A DNA stretch of 27,500 nt from Collinsella sp. (GCA_019419645.1 DXZN01000023.1:1-27500), one strand, 5' to 3'. Positions 8,427 to 15,448 are shown, counted from the first letter of the stretch. A program made the numbers and translations. The notes: a model not told the origin generated them from the letters alone.

Positions 8427-8669
8427 CTAACTGACGGTCATGATGTGCATGGCAACCTTGGAATCGATACCAAAGCGTGCGCCCAGCACCGTGACGATGA
8501 TATTGGCGCCACTCGAGCTCACCACGTGGATCTCGCTGCCCTCGACAAAGCCGAGGTCCTTGAGGTGGTGCTTCATGTCCTCATCGCCCTTTACACGAGA
8601 CACGCGCACGGTTTCGCCCGCCTTTACCATCGAAAGCGGCATAGCCGGCATCTGCGGTCCGCAAGACAT
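8427..8669 (-). CDS. feoA: Ferrous iron transport protein A (first feoA copy)
   Basis: An 80-residue FeoA-domain protein: AMPLSMVKAGETVRVSRVKG, then MKHHLKDLGFVEGSEIHVVS and the strand region NIIVTVLGARFGIDSKVAMHIM. It has a short N-terminal extension (MSCGPQMPAM) that includes a Cys. It is the first gene of the leftward feo cluster. The ATG at 8669 has an AGGAG ribosome site about 8 nt upstream. It differs clearly from the second copy, so this is not a recent duplication. Confidence 0.92.
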   Translation of the reverse strand: MSCGPQMPAMPLSMVKAGETVRVSRVKGDEDMKHHLKDLGFVEGSEIHVVSSSGANIIVTVLGARFGIDSKVAMHIMTVS

Positions 8670-8712
8670 GAGTGAGCTCCTAACATCGGTTCGTCCTCAA
8701 CATCGACATGGC

Positions 8713-8766
8713 AAAAGTTAGCCACGTCTATGTTCTCTTTAGTAAACTAGCACGTGGTTAACTTTT
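8713..8766. promoter_or_regulatory. Inverted repeat in the feo promoter region
   Basis: A 15-bp inverted repeat AAAAGTTAGCCACGT (8713-8727) / ACGTGGTTAACTTTT (8752-8766) with one mismatch and a 24-nt spacer. It lies 44-97 nt upstream of the first feoA. Each arm contains GTTAGCC or GGTTAAC, resembling DtxR-family half-sites, so it is a candidate second iron-repressor site overlapping the feo promoter. No clear -10/-35 pair was recognised. Confidence 0.45.
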
Positions 8767-8818
8767 TTGGAAGGGTCCCCATTCAGTTTTCGAAAAAGTT
8801 TCCTATACGAAACAAAAG

Positions 8819-8851
8819 AGGCACCGCAAAGACCATCTCTTTGCGGTGCCT
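8819..8851 (-). terminator. Terminator after the HPr gene
   Basis: A perfect 14-bp stem AGGCACCGCAAAGA (8819-8832) / TCTTTGCGGTGCCT (8838-8851) with a 5-nt loop. The minus strand continues CTTTTGTTT. It lies 54 nt beyond the HPr stop and separates it from the feo cluster. Confidence 0.8.
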
Positions 8852-8905
8852 TGTCATACCAATTTATGCAACAAAGGGGCCTGTCCCCTTGTCACATTGT
8901 TGAGG

Positions 8906-9154
8906 TTAGAGCGAGAGGTTTCTGATCGATGTGACGCAGGAGGCCTCATCCACGCCCGAAACGCGGAACACGATGTCTTCGCCACATTCGCCGTAGAGAG
9001 CCATGAGCCCCATCACATCGCGGCCGTCGGTATGGCGATCGCCGATGCTGACCGATACGTCGCTACGATGCTTGGCAATAATGTCATAGAGCAGCGCAAC
9101 CGGGCGGGCATGCAATCCCAACGGATCTTTAATCGTCTTTGTAAACTCGACCAT
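8906..9154 (-). CDS. ptsH: HPr-family phosphocarrier protein
   Basis: An 82-residue HPr-like protein of the sugar phosphotransferase system. The active-site His is H15 in DPLGLHARPVALL, at the standard position. The second helix region reads GRDVMGLMALYGECGED. In Gram-positive HPr the residue before this IMG/VMG motif is the regulatory Ser46; here the aligned residue is Asp (D45). The ATG at 9154 is chosen because GGGAGGGG lies just upstream and it gives the usual HPr start. The reading frame extends 29 codons further up, but that part is unlike HPr. It stands alone, with no ptsI beside it, so it could also be an HPr-like regulator. Confidence 0.88.
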   Translation of the reverse strand: MVEFTKTIKDPLGLHARPVALLYDIIAKHRSDVSVSIGDRHTDGRDVMGLMALYGECGEDIVFRVSGVDEASCVTSIRNLSL

Positions 9155-9208
9155 GTCCCCTCCCGCGACATCGCACATTCGGCCGGCAAACCCAGCCACG
9201 TGGTAGTT

Positions 9209-9214
9209 ATTGTA
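9209..9214 (-). promoter_or_regulatory. Possible -10 element of the HPr gene
   Basis: TACAAT on the minus strand, about 55 nt upstream of the HPr start codon. No good -35 hexamer stands at 16-18 nt, so this is weak. Confidence 0.3.
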
Positions 9215-9238
9215 CGTTACCGGCGCACCCCCGTCCCA

Positions 9239-9273
9239 CAAAAAACGAGGGAAGGCACACGTCCTTCCCTCGT
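9239..9273 (-). terminator. Terminator after aspS
   Basis: A perfect 11-bp stem ACGAGGGAAGG (9245-9255) / CCTTCCCTCGT (9263-9273), 7-nt loop, followed on the minus strand by TTTTTTGTG. It lies 24 nt after the aspS stop. Confidence 0.9.
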
Positions 9274-9297
9274 TACAGGCAATAGGTAGCCGCTTGC

Positions 9298-11085
9298 CTA
9301 CATCAGGCGCAGGCTGACGTCCTTGAGCTGGGCGCCGCTAACGGCACTCGGAGCGCCCGACATAAGGTCGGAGCCGCTGGCCGTCTTGGGGAACGCCATG
9401 ACGTCGCGGATGGAGTCGGAACCGGTAAGCAGCATGCACACGCGGTCCAGGCCCAGAGCAAAACCGCCCATCGGAGGTGCACCAAACTTGAGCGCCTCCA
9501 TGAGGAAGCCGAACTGCGACTCGGCGCGCTCCTCGGTAAAGCCCAGGAGCTTGAGCATGGACATCTGCATCTCGGCGTTGTGGATACGCATACCGCCGCC
9601 ACCGGCCTCAAAGCCGTCCATGACAAAGTCGTAGGTGCACGAACCGGCTGCCAACGGATCGGCCTCGATCTTGGCGATGTCGGTCTCGGTCGGCAGGGTG
9701 AAGGGCTGGTGCTCGGCAGCGTAGGCCTTGCGGTCCTCATCCCAGTGGAACAGCGGGAAGTTGACGACCCACAGGAAGTCGTGGCCCTCGCGCTTGATCT
9801 CGAGCGCATTGGCCATGTGCGAACGCATGCCGCCCAGGATCTCGTCGGAGAGCAGGCGCGGGCCGGCGGCGAACATCACAAGGTCGCCGGGCTCGACGTC
9901 CATGCGCTCGCGCAGAGCGGCCATCTCCTCGTCCGAGAAGAACTTGACGATGGGGCTGTTGATGGAGCCGTCCTCGCGGAAGGCGATCCAGGCCAGGCCC
10001 TTGGCGCCAAACGTGGAGGCCACGCCGGCGAGCTTATCGATCTTGGCACGTGCCCAGGCACCGGCGCCCTTGGCGTTGATGGCCTTGACGACGGAGCCCT
10101 CCTCGTTTGCTGTAGTCGCAAAGACCTTGAACTTGGAGTTGGCAAAGATGTCGGTCAGGTCGACCAGGTGCATGCCATAGCGGGTATCGGGCTTGTCGGA
10201 GCCATAGGTGTCCATGGCCTCCCAGTAGTCCATGCGGCGCAGCGGCGTGGGCATCTCGACACCCATGCGGCCGAAGGCGTCGGCCAGGACCTCTTCGAGC
10301 GCGCTCATAACGTCGTTCTGGTCCACGAAGGACATCTCGATATCGACCTGGGTGAACTCGGGCTGACGGTCGGCACGCAGGTCCTCATCGCGGAAACACT
10401 TGGCAACCTGGTAGTAGCGCTCGACGCCACCGACCATGAGCAGCTGCTTCAGGAGCTGCGGGGACTGCGGCAGGGCGTAGAAGTTGCCCGGCTGGATGCG
10501 GCTGGGGACGATGAAGTCGCGGGCGCCCTCGGGCGTAGACTTGAACAGGGAGGGCGTCTCGACCTCCATGAACTCACGGTTGTGCAGCGCCTCGCGAATG
10601 GCAAAGGTAAAGTCGGAGCGCAGCTTAAGGTTGGCCATCATCTCGGGACGACGAAGGTCCAGATAGCGATAGCGCAGGCGGGTATCCTCGCTGGTCTCGA
10701 TGCCGTCCTCGATTTGGAACGGCGGGGTGACGGACGTGTTGAGCACCTCGGCGTGGTCGGTCAGGACCTCGATCTCGCCGGTCGCGAGCTTGGTGTTGGT
10801 GGTCTCCTCGCCACGGGCGCGCACGACACCGTGGATCTTGATGGGCCACTCGGGACGCATGGTCTCGGCGATCTTAAAGGCGTCGCCGTCGGAGTGCTCG
10901 GGGTCGAAGGTGAGCTGCGTGATGCCCTCGCGGTCGCGAAGGTCGCAGAAGATAAGGCCGCCGTGGTCGCGGCGACGGCTCACCCAACCGGTGAGGGTGA
11001 CCTCTTCGCCCACGTTCTCGAAGCGAAGCTCGCCGCAGGTACGGGTGTGCATGGAATGCTCATCGATGGGACGGGTCTGGCTCAT
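9298..11085 (-). CDS. aspS: Aspartyl-tRNA synthetase, bacterial type
   Basis: A 595-residue class II synthetase. It has the N-terminal OB anticodon domain (about 14-120, with GWVSRRRDHGG then LIFCDLRDREG), motif 1/2 regions (RYRYLDLRRPEMM; FRDEDLRADRQPEFTQVDIE), the bacterial GAD insertion, and motif 3 (GFALGLDRVCMLL). The ATG at 11085 has AAGGAGG 10 nt upstream; an internal ATG twelve residues in matches the usual family start but lacks such a site. His rather than Leu follows RRRD in the anticodon domain, a feature associated with non-discriminating AspRS that also charges tRNA-Asn. hisS, often paired with aspS, is separate here (20287-21600). Confidence 0.97.
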   Translation of the reverse strand: MSQTRPIDEHSMHTRTCGELRFENVGEEVTLTGWVSRRRDHGGLIFCDLRDREGITQLTFDPEHSDGDAFKIAETMRPEWPIKIHGVVRARGEETTNTKLATGEIEVLTDHAEVLNTSVTPPFQIEDGIETSEDTRLRYRYLDLRRPEMMANLKLRSDFTFAIREALHNREFMEVETPSLFKSTPEGARDFIVPSRIQPGNFYALPQSPQLLKQLLMVGGVERYYQVAKCFRDEDLRADRQPEFTQVDIEMSFVDQNDVMSALEEVLADAFGRMGVEMPTPLRRMDYWEAMDTYGSDKPDTRYGMHLVDLTDIFANSKFKVFATTANEEGSVVKAINAKGAGAWARAKIDKLAGVASTFGAKGLAWIAFREDGSINSPIVKFFSDEEMAALRERMDVEPGDLVMFAAGPRLLSDEILGGMRSHMANALEIKREGHDFLWVVNFPLFHWDEDRKAYAAEHQPFTLPTETDIAKIEADPLAAGSCTYDFVMDGFEAGGGGMRIHNAEMQMSMLKLLGFTEERAESQFGFLMEALKFGAPPMGGFALGLDRVCMLLTGSDSIRDVMAFPKTASGSDLMSGAPSAVSGAQLKDVSLRLM

Positions 11086-11106
11086 ACCAGTGATCCTCCT
11101 TTATGG

Positions 11107-11148
11107 ATCTGTGCCGCCCCGTGTCGTTCCGGGCGGCGTCGTACAGAT
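11107..11148 (-). promoter_or_regulatory. aspS leader hairpin
   Basis: A two-part stem sits just upstream of the aspS ribosome site: outer ATCTGT (11107-11112) / ACAGAT (11143-11148) and inner GCCGCCC (11113-11119) / GGGCGGC (11131-11137). In the transcript the hairpin would end a few nt before AAAGGAGG. It could affect translation. No T-box features (T-box sequence, specifier loop, terminator) were seen. Confidence 0.45.
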
Positions 11149-11341
11149 TTGCCCAGCCTGCGTAAACCGCGCAGCCAGACATGGCGTTCTATCTTATCGC
11201 ACTCGCGTCGATGTGCCGCGAAAAAGTGGCTCCTGCCCAAAGACTTGACGGAGACGAAACAATTGACGCGCCGCGACACCCGCCCGCGCTCGTCACGTGC
11301 GACAATATGCCCCAATAAAACAGCACCCGGAAAGGCCCGCC

Positions 11342-11977
11342 ATGACTGCACGCCTCATCATTATGGATATCGACTCCACGCTCATCAACCAGGAAGTCAT
11401 CGACCTGTTGGGCGAGGAGGCCGGCGTGGGCGAGCAGGTGGCACAGATCACCGAACGCGCCATGCGAGGCGAGCTTGACTTTAAGCAGGCGCTCGAGGAG
11501 CGCGTGGGGCTGCTCGCCGGCCTGGACGAGAGCGTGTTCGAGCGCACCTTTGAGCGCGTGACATTTACCCCCGGCGCGTTAGAGCTTGTGCGCTCGGCAC
11601 ACAGCAAGGGCTGGAAGGTCGGCGTGGTGAGCGGCGGTTTCCACGAGGTCGCTGACAAGATCGTGGCTGCCGCGGGTATCGACTTTTGCCTGGCCAATCG
11701 TCTGGAGGTCGTGGACGGCAAGCTCACCGGTAAGTTGGCTGCCGACATTGTGACCAAGGAGTCCAAGCTTATCCAGCTGCTGGACTGGGCAGTTGAGTGC
11801 GGCGTCGATATGGCCCACACCGTCGCGATCGGCGACGGTGCCAACGACATCCCCATGATTCAGGCCGCGGGCACGGGCATCGCGTTTTGTGCCAAGCCCA
11901 AGACGCGCGAGGCCGCCCCGTTTGCCATCGACGAGCGCAATCTGATGCTCGTCATGGACATCATCCTGCGCGACTAG
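11342..11977 (+). CDS. serB: Phosphoserine phosphatase, HAD family
   Basis: A 211-residue HAD hydrolase that releases serine from phosphoserine, the last step of the phosphorylated serine pathway. The catalytic DxDST motif is MDIDST (D9 nucleophile, D11 acid/base). The cap region follows with QEVIDLLGEEAGVGEQVA. Motif II is VVSGGF (S97), and motif III is GDGANDIPMI (164-173). The ATG at 11342 gives the family N-terminus and has GGAAAGG about 6 nt upstream; a GTG 45 nt earlier is in frame but adds nothing family-like. Some homologues act on homoserine phosphate instead. It is monocistronic by appearance. Confidence 0.9.
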   Translation: MTARLIIMDIDSTLINQEVIDLLGEEAGVGEQVAQITERAMRGELDFKQALEERVGLLAGLDESVFERTFERVTFTPGALELVRSAHSKGWKVGVVSGGFHEVADKIVAAAGIDFCLANRLEVVDGKLTGKLAADIVTKESKLIQLLDWAVECGVDMAHTVAIGDGANDIPMIQAAGTGIAFCAKPKTREAAPFAIDERNLMLVMDIILRD

Positions 11978-12013
11978 CCAATCCGTCTAGCAATTGAATC
12001 AGTCTGTCCTATA

Positions 12014-12047
12014 GTTTCCGAACAATTCTGTCTTAGTGTTCGGAAAC
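12014..12047. promoter_or_regulatory. Perfect inverted repeat between serB and larB
   Basis: A perfect 11-bp inverted repeat GTTTCCGAACA (12014-12024) / TGTTCGGAAAC (12037-12047) with a 12-nt spacer. It stands 36 nt after the serB stop and 44 nt before the larB start. Two copies of TCTGTC(C/T)TA(T)AG overlap the arms. No T-run follows. It may be an operator for the TetR-family protein encoded two genes downstream, or a serB 3' hairpin. Confidence 0.55.
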
Positions 12048-12091
12048 ATACCCTTTGAGTGCTAAACTTTGCGCCGTCGAAGGGAACATAT

Positions 12092-12874
12092 ATGGATAAG
12101 CGAGATCTAGAGCAGCTGCTGAGCGATGTTGCCGGCGGAGCAGTCACCCCTGCCGACGCCCTCACGCGCATCCAGACGGCTCCGACCGCCGATTTGGGCT
12201 TTGCGCAGCTCGACCTTTCGCGCGGGGTGCGCCAGGGAGCCGGCGAAGTTGTCTACGGCGCCGGTAAAACCGCCGAGCAAATTGCCGCCATTATCAAAGC
12301 ATTACTCGATGCCGGCCAGGAGCGCATCCTGGTCACGCGCCTGGACGACGAAAAGGCAGCCCGCACCTCGGAGCTCCTCGGCAACGGCATCGACCTGGGA
12401 TATGTCCCGGACGCCCAGCTCGCCCTCGTGGGTGGCAAGCCCTCCCCCACCGGCAACGGACGCATCGTCGTCGCCTGCGCCGGCACGAGCGACCTGCCCG
12501 TCGCCGAAGAAGCCGCGTTGACGGCCGAGTTCTACGGCAACGAGGTCGATCGCCTCTACGACGTGGGTGTCGCCGGCCTGCACCGTCTGCTCGCGCATGC
12601 CGAGGAACTTGCCCAGGCGCAGGTGGTCATCGCCATCGCCGGCATGGAAGGCGCCCTGGCGAGCGTCATCGGAGGCCTTGTGAGCTGTCCGGTCATCGCC
12701 GTCCCCACCAGCGTGGGCTATGGCGCGAACTTTGGCGGCATGGCCGCACTGCTCGCCATGCTCAACTCCTGCGCCAGCGGCGTTTCGGTCGTCAATATCG
12801 ACAACGGCTTTGGCGCCGCCTATCAGGCAAGTCTTATCAATCATCTGAGCGCCGGCACGTCCTGCGCCCGCTAA
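12092..12874 (+). CDS. larB: Nickel-pincer cofactor biosynthesis protein LarB
   Basis: LarB carboxylates and hydrolyses nicotinic acid adenine dinucleotide to give pyridinium-3,5-biscarboxylate mononucleotide, the first step of nickel-pincer nucleotide synthesis. This 260-residue protein has the LarB N-terminal region (LDLSRGVRQGAGEVVYGAGK, 41-60) and a PurE/AIR-carboxylase-like C-terminal domain (ACAGTSDLPVAEEAALTAEF; GMEGALASVIGGLV; VPTSVGYGANFGG; NIDNGFGAAY). Length matches the family (about 245-260). The ATG at 12092 follows AAGGGA. larC begins 10 nt after its stop, so the two form an operon. Confidence 0.95.
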   Translation: MDKRDLEQLLSDVAGGAVTPADALTRIQTAPTADLGFAQLDLSRGVRQGAGEVVYGAGKTAEQIAAIIKALLDAGQERILVTRLDDEKAARTSELLGNGIDLGYVPDAQLALVGGKPSPTGNGRIVVACAGTSDLPVAEEAALTAEFYGNEVDRLYDVGVAGLHRLLAHAEELAQAQVVIAIAGMEGALASVIGGLVSCPVIAVPTSVGYGANFGGMAALLAMLNSCASGVSVVNIDNGFGAAYQASLINHLSAGTSCAR

Positions 12875-12884
12875 GGAGCATTTC

Positions 12885-13820
12885 ATGTCCAACCATCAGC
12901 ACACGCTTATCATCGACGGCACCTCGGGCATCAGCGGCGACATGACCGTCGCGGCCCTGCTCGACCTGGGCGCCAGCGAGGAGCATCTGCGCGACCAGCT
13001 CGCCACGCTGCCGGTCGGCGGCTTTGAGATTGCCGTTACACGCGTAAACAAGCATGGCATCGACGCCTGCGACTTTGATGTTCAGCTGGCTGAGGAGCTC
13101 GAGAACCACGACCACGACATGGCCTGGCTCTACGGTAATGAGACTGCTGTCGAGCACGAGCATGCGCATGCGCACCACCATCATGACCATGGCGAAGATG
13201 AGCACGAGCACCATCACTACCACGAGCACGAGCATGTGGACCACGGCCACGGCCACGGCCATGACCACGATGGCCATCATCACGCCCACCACCATCACCA
13301 CCGTTCTTTGGCGGCTGTCACCGCCATCATCGATGACTCGCAGCTAAGCGATGGCGCCAAGCGTCGCGCGCTCGCCATCTTTACCGCGCTCGCCGCCGCC
13401 GAGGCCAAGGCCCACGGCAAAACGACCGAGACCGTCATGTTCCACGAGGTGGGCGCCATCGACTCCATCGTCGACGTCTGCTCTGTCGCCATCTGCCTCG
13501 ATGACCTAGGTATTGAGGACATCGTGGTCGAGTCGCTCTCCGAGGGTCACGGCACCATCCGCTGTGCCCACGGCCTTATGCCCATTCCTGTCCCCGCTGT
13601 CGTCAACCTGTGCCAAGCGGGTAATATCGCCCTCACGCCCGCGCCGGTCGCCGGTGAGCTCGTGACGCCCACGGGCGCCGCCATCGTCGCCGCACTGCGC
13701 ACGTCCGAGCACCTGCCGGCCCGCTACCGCATCGAGGCCGTCGGCTACGGCGCCGGTAAGCGCCCCTACGAGGGTTGCTCCGGTACGCTCCGCTGCCTGC
13801 TCGTTCACACGGACGCATAG
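12885..13820 (+). CDS. larC: LarC N-terminal half (LarC1) with His-rich insert; LarC2 domain absent
   Basis: LarC is the CTP-dependent enzyme that inserts nickel into the pincer nucleotide. This 311-residue protein starts with the signature DGTSGISGDMTVAALLDLG and continues through FHEVGAIDSIVDV, EGHGTIRCAHGLMPIPVPAV and TPTGAAIVAAL to GYGAGKRPYEG. It then stops just where full LarC (about 410-420 residues) enters the C-terminal LarC2 domain, the part known to bind CTP-metal. The next gene starts 2 nt later, and no LarC2-like sequence is present in any frame downstream. Residues 91-139 are an insert with 28 His in 49 positions, a likely nickel-binding or storage tract. The ATG at 12885 follows AAGGAG. 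Confidence 0.92.
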   Translation: MSNHQHTLIIDGTSGISGDMTVAALLDLGASEEHLRDQLATLPVGGFEIAVTRVNKHGIDACDFDVQLAEELENHDHDMAWLYGNETAVEHEHAHAHHHHDHGEDEHEHHHYHEHEHVDHGHGHGHDHDGHHHAHHHHHRSLAAVTAIIDDSQLSDGAKRRALAIFTALAAAEAKAHGKTTETVMFHEVGAIDSIVDVCSVAICLDDLGIEDIVVESLSEGHGTIRCAHGLMPIPVPAVVNLCQAGNIALTPAPVAGELVTPTGAAIVAALRTSEHLPARYRIEAVGYGAGKRPYEGCSGTLRCLLVHTDA

Positions 13821-13822
13821 CC

Positions 13823-14362
13823 ATGGATGCCCGCAAGGCAAAAAGCCGCGCCGCCATCGTCGCGGCGTTCTCCGAACTGCTGCGCGAAGAGGACTACGGC
13901 AAGATCACCGTCGGCGACATCATCGCTCGCGCCCATGTGGGTCGGGCCACGTTCTATGGCCTCTTCAAGAGCAAAGATGACCTACTGTCCGAACTCGTGG
14001 GCGACATCTGCACCCACGCCCTCGACGACGATGGCACACCGCTCGATGATCCGCTCGTACAAGTCGAGCATATCCTCAACAACCTCTGGGAACGCCGCCA
14101 GGGCGTACGAGCCCTCGTAGCCGGCGCCGGCTCACGCGTCTTCGCCGACTGCTTACGCAAGACCATCATGTCACGAGCAGCCGAAACCGTCCCCACCGAC
14201 CCAAACGGCGCCGCCGCCACCATGGACCGAAGCTTCCTACTACACCACATAGCCTCAAGCTTCGTAGGAATGGTCCAATGGTGGGCCTGGCACAACTTCC
14301 AAGCAGATAAGACCGAAGTAGCCAAAGACTACCTATCAGCCATAAAACCCCTCTTCAACTAA
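13823..14362 (+). CDS. TetR/AcrR-family transcriptional regulator
   Basis: A 179-residue one-domain repressor. The N-terminal helix-turn-helix is typical of TetR (ITVGDIIARAHVGRATFYGL, then FKSKDDLLSELVGD; about 28-61). The C-terminal ligand domain is not assignable, though its WERRQGVRALVAGAGSRVF region resembles uncharacterised TetR regulators with a C-terminal domain of the same type. The ATG at 13823 is 2 nt after the larC stop, which implies translational coupling; an in-frame start further up only overlaps larC. It probably regulates the lar genes on both strands. The last 80 or so codons use many CTA, ATA, CGA, GTA and TCA codons, unlike its first half and its neighbours. Confidence 0.88.
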   Translation: MDARKAKSRAAIVAAFSELLREEDYGKITVGDIIARAHVGRATFYGLFKSKDDLLSELVGDICTHALDDDGTPLDDPLVQVEHILNNLWERRQGVRALVAGAGSRVFADCLRKTIMSRAAETVPTDPNGAAATMDRSFLLHHIASSFVGMVQWWAWHNFQADKTEVAKDYLSAIKPLFN

Positions 14363-14375
14363 GTAAGAAGCTCAT

Positions 14376-14453
14376 CCCAAAGCATCGCCCCACCCCAAGG
14401 CGCCACGCATCCCAAAGTGTCACTCGCACCTCAAAGCGCCTAACGACAAAGTG
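14376..14453. repeat. Degenerate short tandem repeat after tetR
   Basis: Five degenerate units built on CCCAAAG (near 14376, 14393, 14411, 14430 and 14445) recur every 15-19 nt in an A/C-rich stretch directly after the tetR stop. Repeat quality is poor. The rest of 14363-14517 holds no gene that I can see. Confidence 0.35.
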
Positions 14454-14517
14454 CCCACCACATCCAAATTCAGATATATATGTTGGTTGCTTGTTCGAAC
14501 GCAACTGGATTCCCGCA

Positions 14518-14644
14518 GGGTCCGGCATAGGGTAACTTTCCGCCGCACTCCGCAGGACGCAAGAAGCTCCCGCCGCACGAAGTGCGCAGCGGGAGCTTCT
14601 TGCATGTCCGAGGACGCGGCGGAAAGTTACCCTATGCCGGACCC
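14518..14644. repeat. Long composite palindrome 1 (3' of larD)
   Basis: Perfect 29-bp outer arms (14518-14546 and 14616-14644, beginning GGGTCCGGCATAGGG) enclose a second perfect 15-bp stem (14559-14573 / 14589-14603, GCAAGAAGCTCCCGC) capped by CGCAC-GAA-GTGCG (14574-14586). It ends 23 nt from the larD stop codon on the minus strand. Two core strands, 14550-14567 and 14595-14618, are identical to those of palindrome 2 near 17.1 kb. There is no T-run on either side. Confidence 0.92.
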
Positions 14645-14667
14645 GGACGTTATATCAATTGCTCGGA

Positions 14668-15399
14668 CTAGAACATGCCCAAGAAACCATGCACAAACAG
14701 CGCGGCCACAATAGCACCGACAAACGGCGCGATGCCAGGAACAAGCAGGCCATACTTCCAGTTGTTGTCAGCCTTGTTCTTGATCGGCAGCACCTGATAG
14801 GCCATGCGAGGACCAAGGTCACGGGCCTGGTTCATGGCGAAGCCAGTGATGCCGCCCATGCCCATGCCAACGGCCCAAACGATCAGGCCGACGCAGATTG
14901 CGAGCATCAGAACGTTCTCGCCGGCGCGGCTAGCGGCAGCAAGGATGGCGCTGATGAACACAAAAGTGCAGATAGCCTCGCAGAAGAAGTTACGGGCATA
15001 GTTCGTGCCCTCGGTGGTGGGGTTGGTCGAGAAAATGTTGCGCTGGGCAATGGGGTCGACGACGTCCTCGGAAGCCTTGAACTCATCGGCATACATAAAC
15101 CAAGCGATCACGGCACCCACAAAGCCGCCGAGCATATCGGCAAGCATGAAGGGGATGCAGTTGCCCCACGGCACCAGGCCGACGATGCACTGGGCAAGCA
15201 CCATGGCGGGGTTCATGCACACAGCGCCACCAAAGACAAACAGGCAGACCGAGATGCCAAAAGACCAGGTGGTGATGGCAAACATATGGCCGGAGCCCTG
15301 ATACTTGGTGCCCTTGAGCACGGTATCGCAGTGAACACCCACGCCAAAGACGATCATGAGGGCCGTTGCGCCGAATTCGCAGAGGAGTTTGGTAAGCAT
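14668..15399 (-). CDS. larD: Aquaglyceroporin-family channel, probable lactic acid channel LarD
   Basis: A 243-residue major intrinsic protein with six membrane helices and two half-helix loops. The first loop has MNPA (NPA at 63-65). The second reads GFAMNQARDLGPR, with NQA (190-192) in place of the usual NPA, followed by the conserved Arg. A close relative in Lactiplantibacillus plantarum, LarD, conducts lactic acid and is encoded with larA. Here the gene follows larA by 49 nt on the same strand, which favours LarD over a glycerol facilitator. It is an inner-membrane channel. Downstream it ends 23 nt before palindrome 1. Confidence 0.88.
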   Translation of the reverse strand: MLTKLLCEFGATALMIVFGVGVHCDTVLKGTKYQGSGHMFAITTWSFGISVCLFVFGGAVCMNPAMVLAQCIVGLVPWGNCIPFMLADMLGGFVGAVIAWFMYADEFKASEDVVDPIAQRNIFSTNPTTEGTNYARNFFCEAICTFVFISAILAAASRAGENVLMLAICVGLIVWAVGMGMGGITGFAMNQARDLGPRMAYQVLPIKNKADNNWKYGLLVPGIAPFVGAIVAALFVHGFLGMF

Positions 15400-15448
15400 A
15401 AAACCTTATCTTTCTTGTCGGTTATAAACGATTCGTTTAAGCCGCGCA

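Noticed and set aside
8873..8892. Short palindrome AAGGGGCCTGTCCCCTT between the HPr gene and its terminator
   Set aside because: Arms of only 6 bp. It may be a dispersed short repeat, but a single copy in the window does not support a claim.
11100..11160. T-box riboswitch for aspS
   Set aside because: Only one hairpin is present; no T-box sequence, specifier loop or terminator/antiterminator pair was found.
9580..11478. Open frame of 632 codons opposite aspS
   Set aside because: Same antisense effect; the composition mirrors aspS and no domain is recognisable.
12014..12047. LexA-type SOS box
   Set aside because: The arms contain CGAAC/GTTCG, but the 12-nt spacer is too long for a LexA site and lar genes are not SOS genes.
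13140..13310. Tandem repeat in DNA within larC
   Set aside because: The CAC/CAT-rich tract encodes the His-rich insert in frame and is not an independent repeat element.
14420..14605. Small open frame inside palindrome 1
   Set aside because: It shares the peptide LLASCGVRRK with the frame over palindrome 2 only because the repeat cores are identical.
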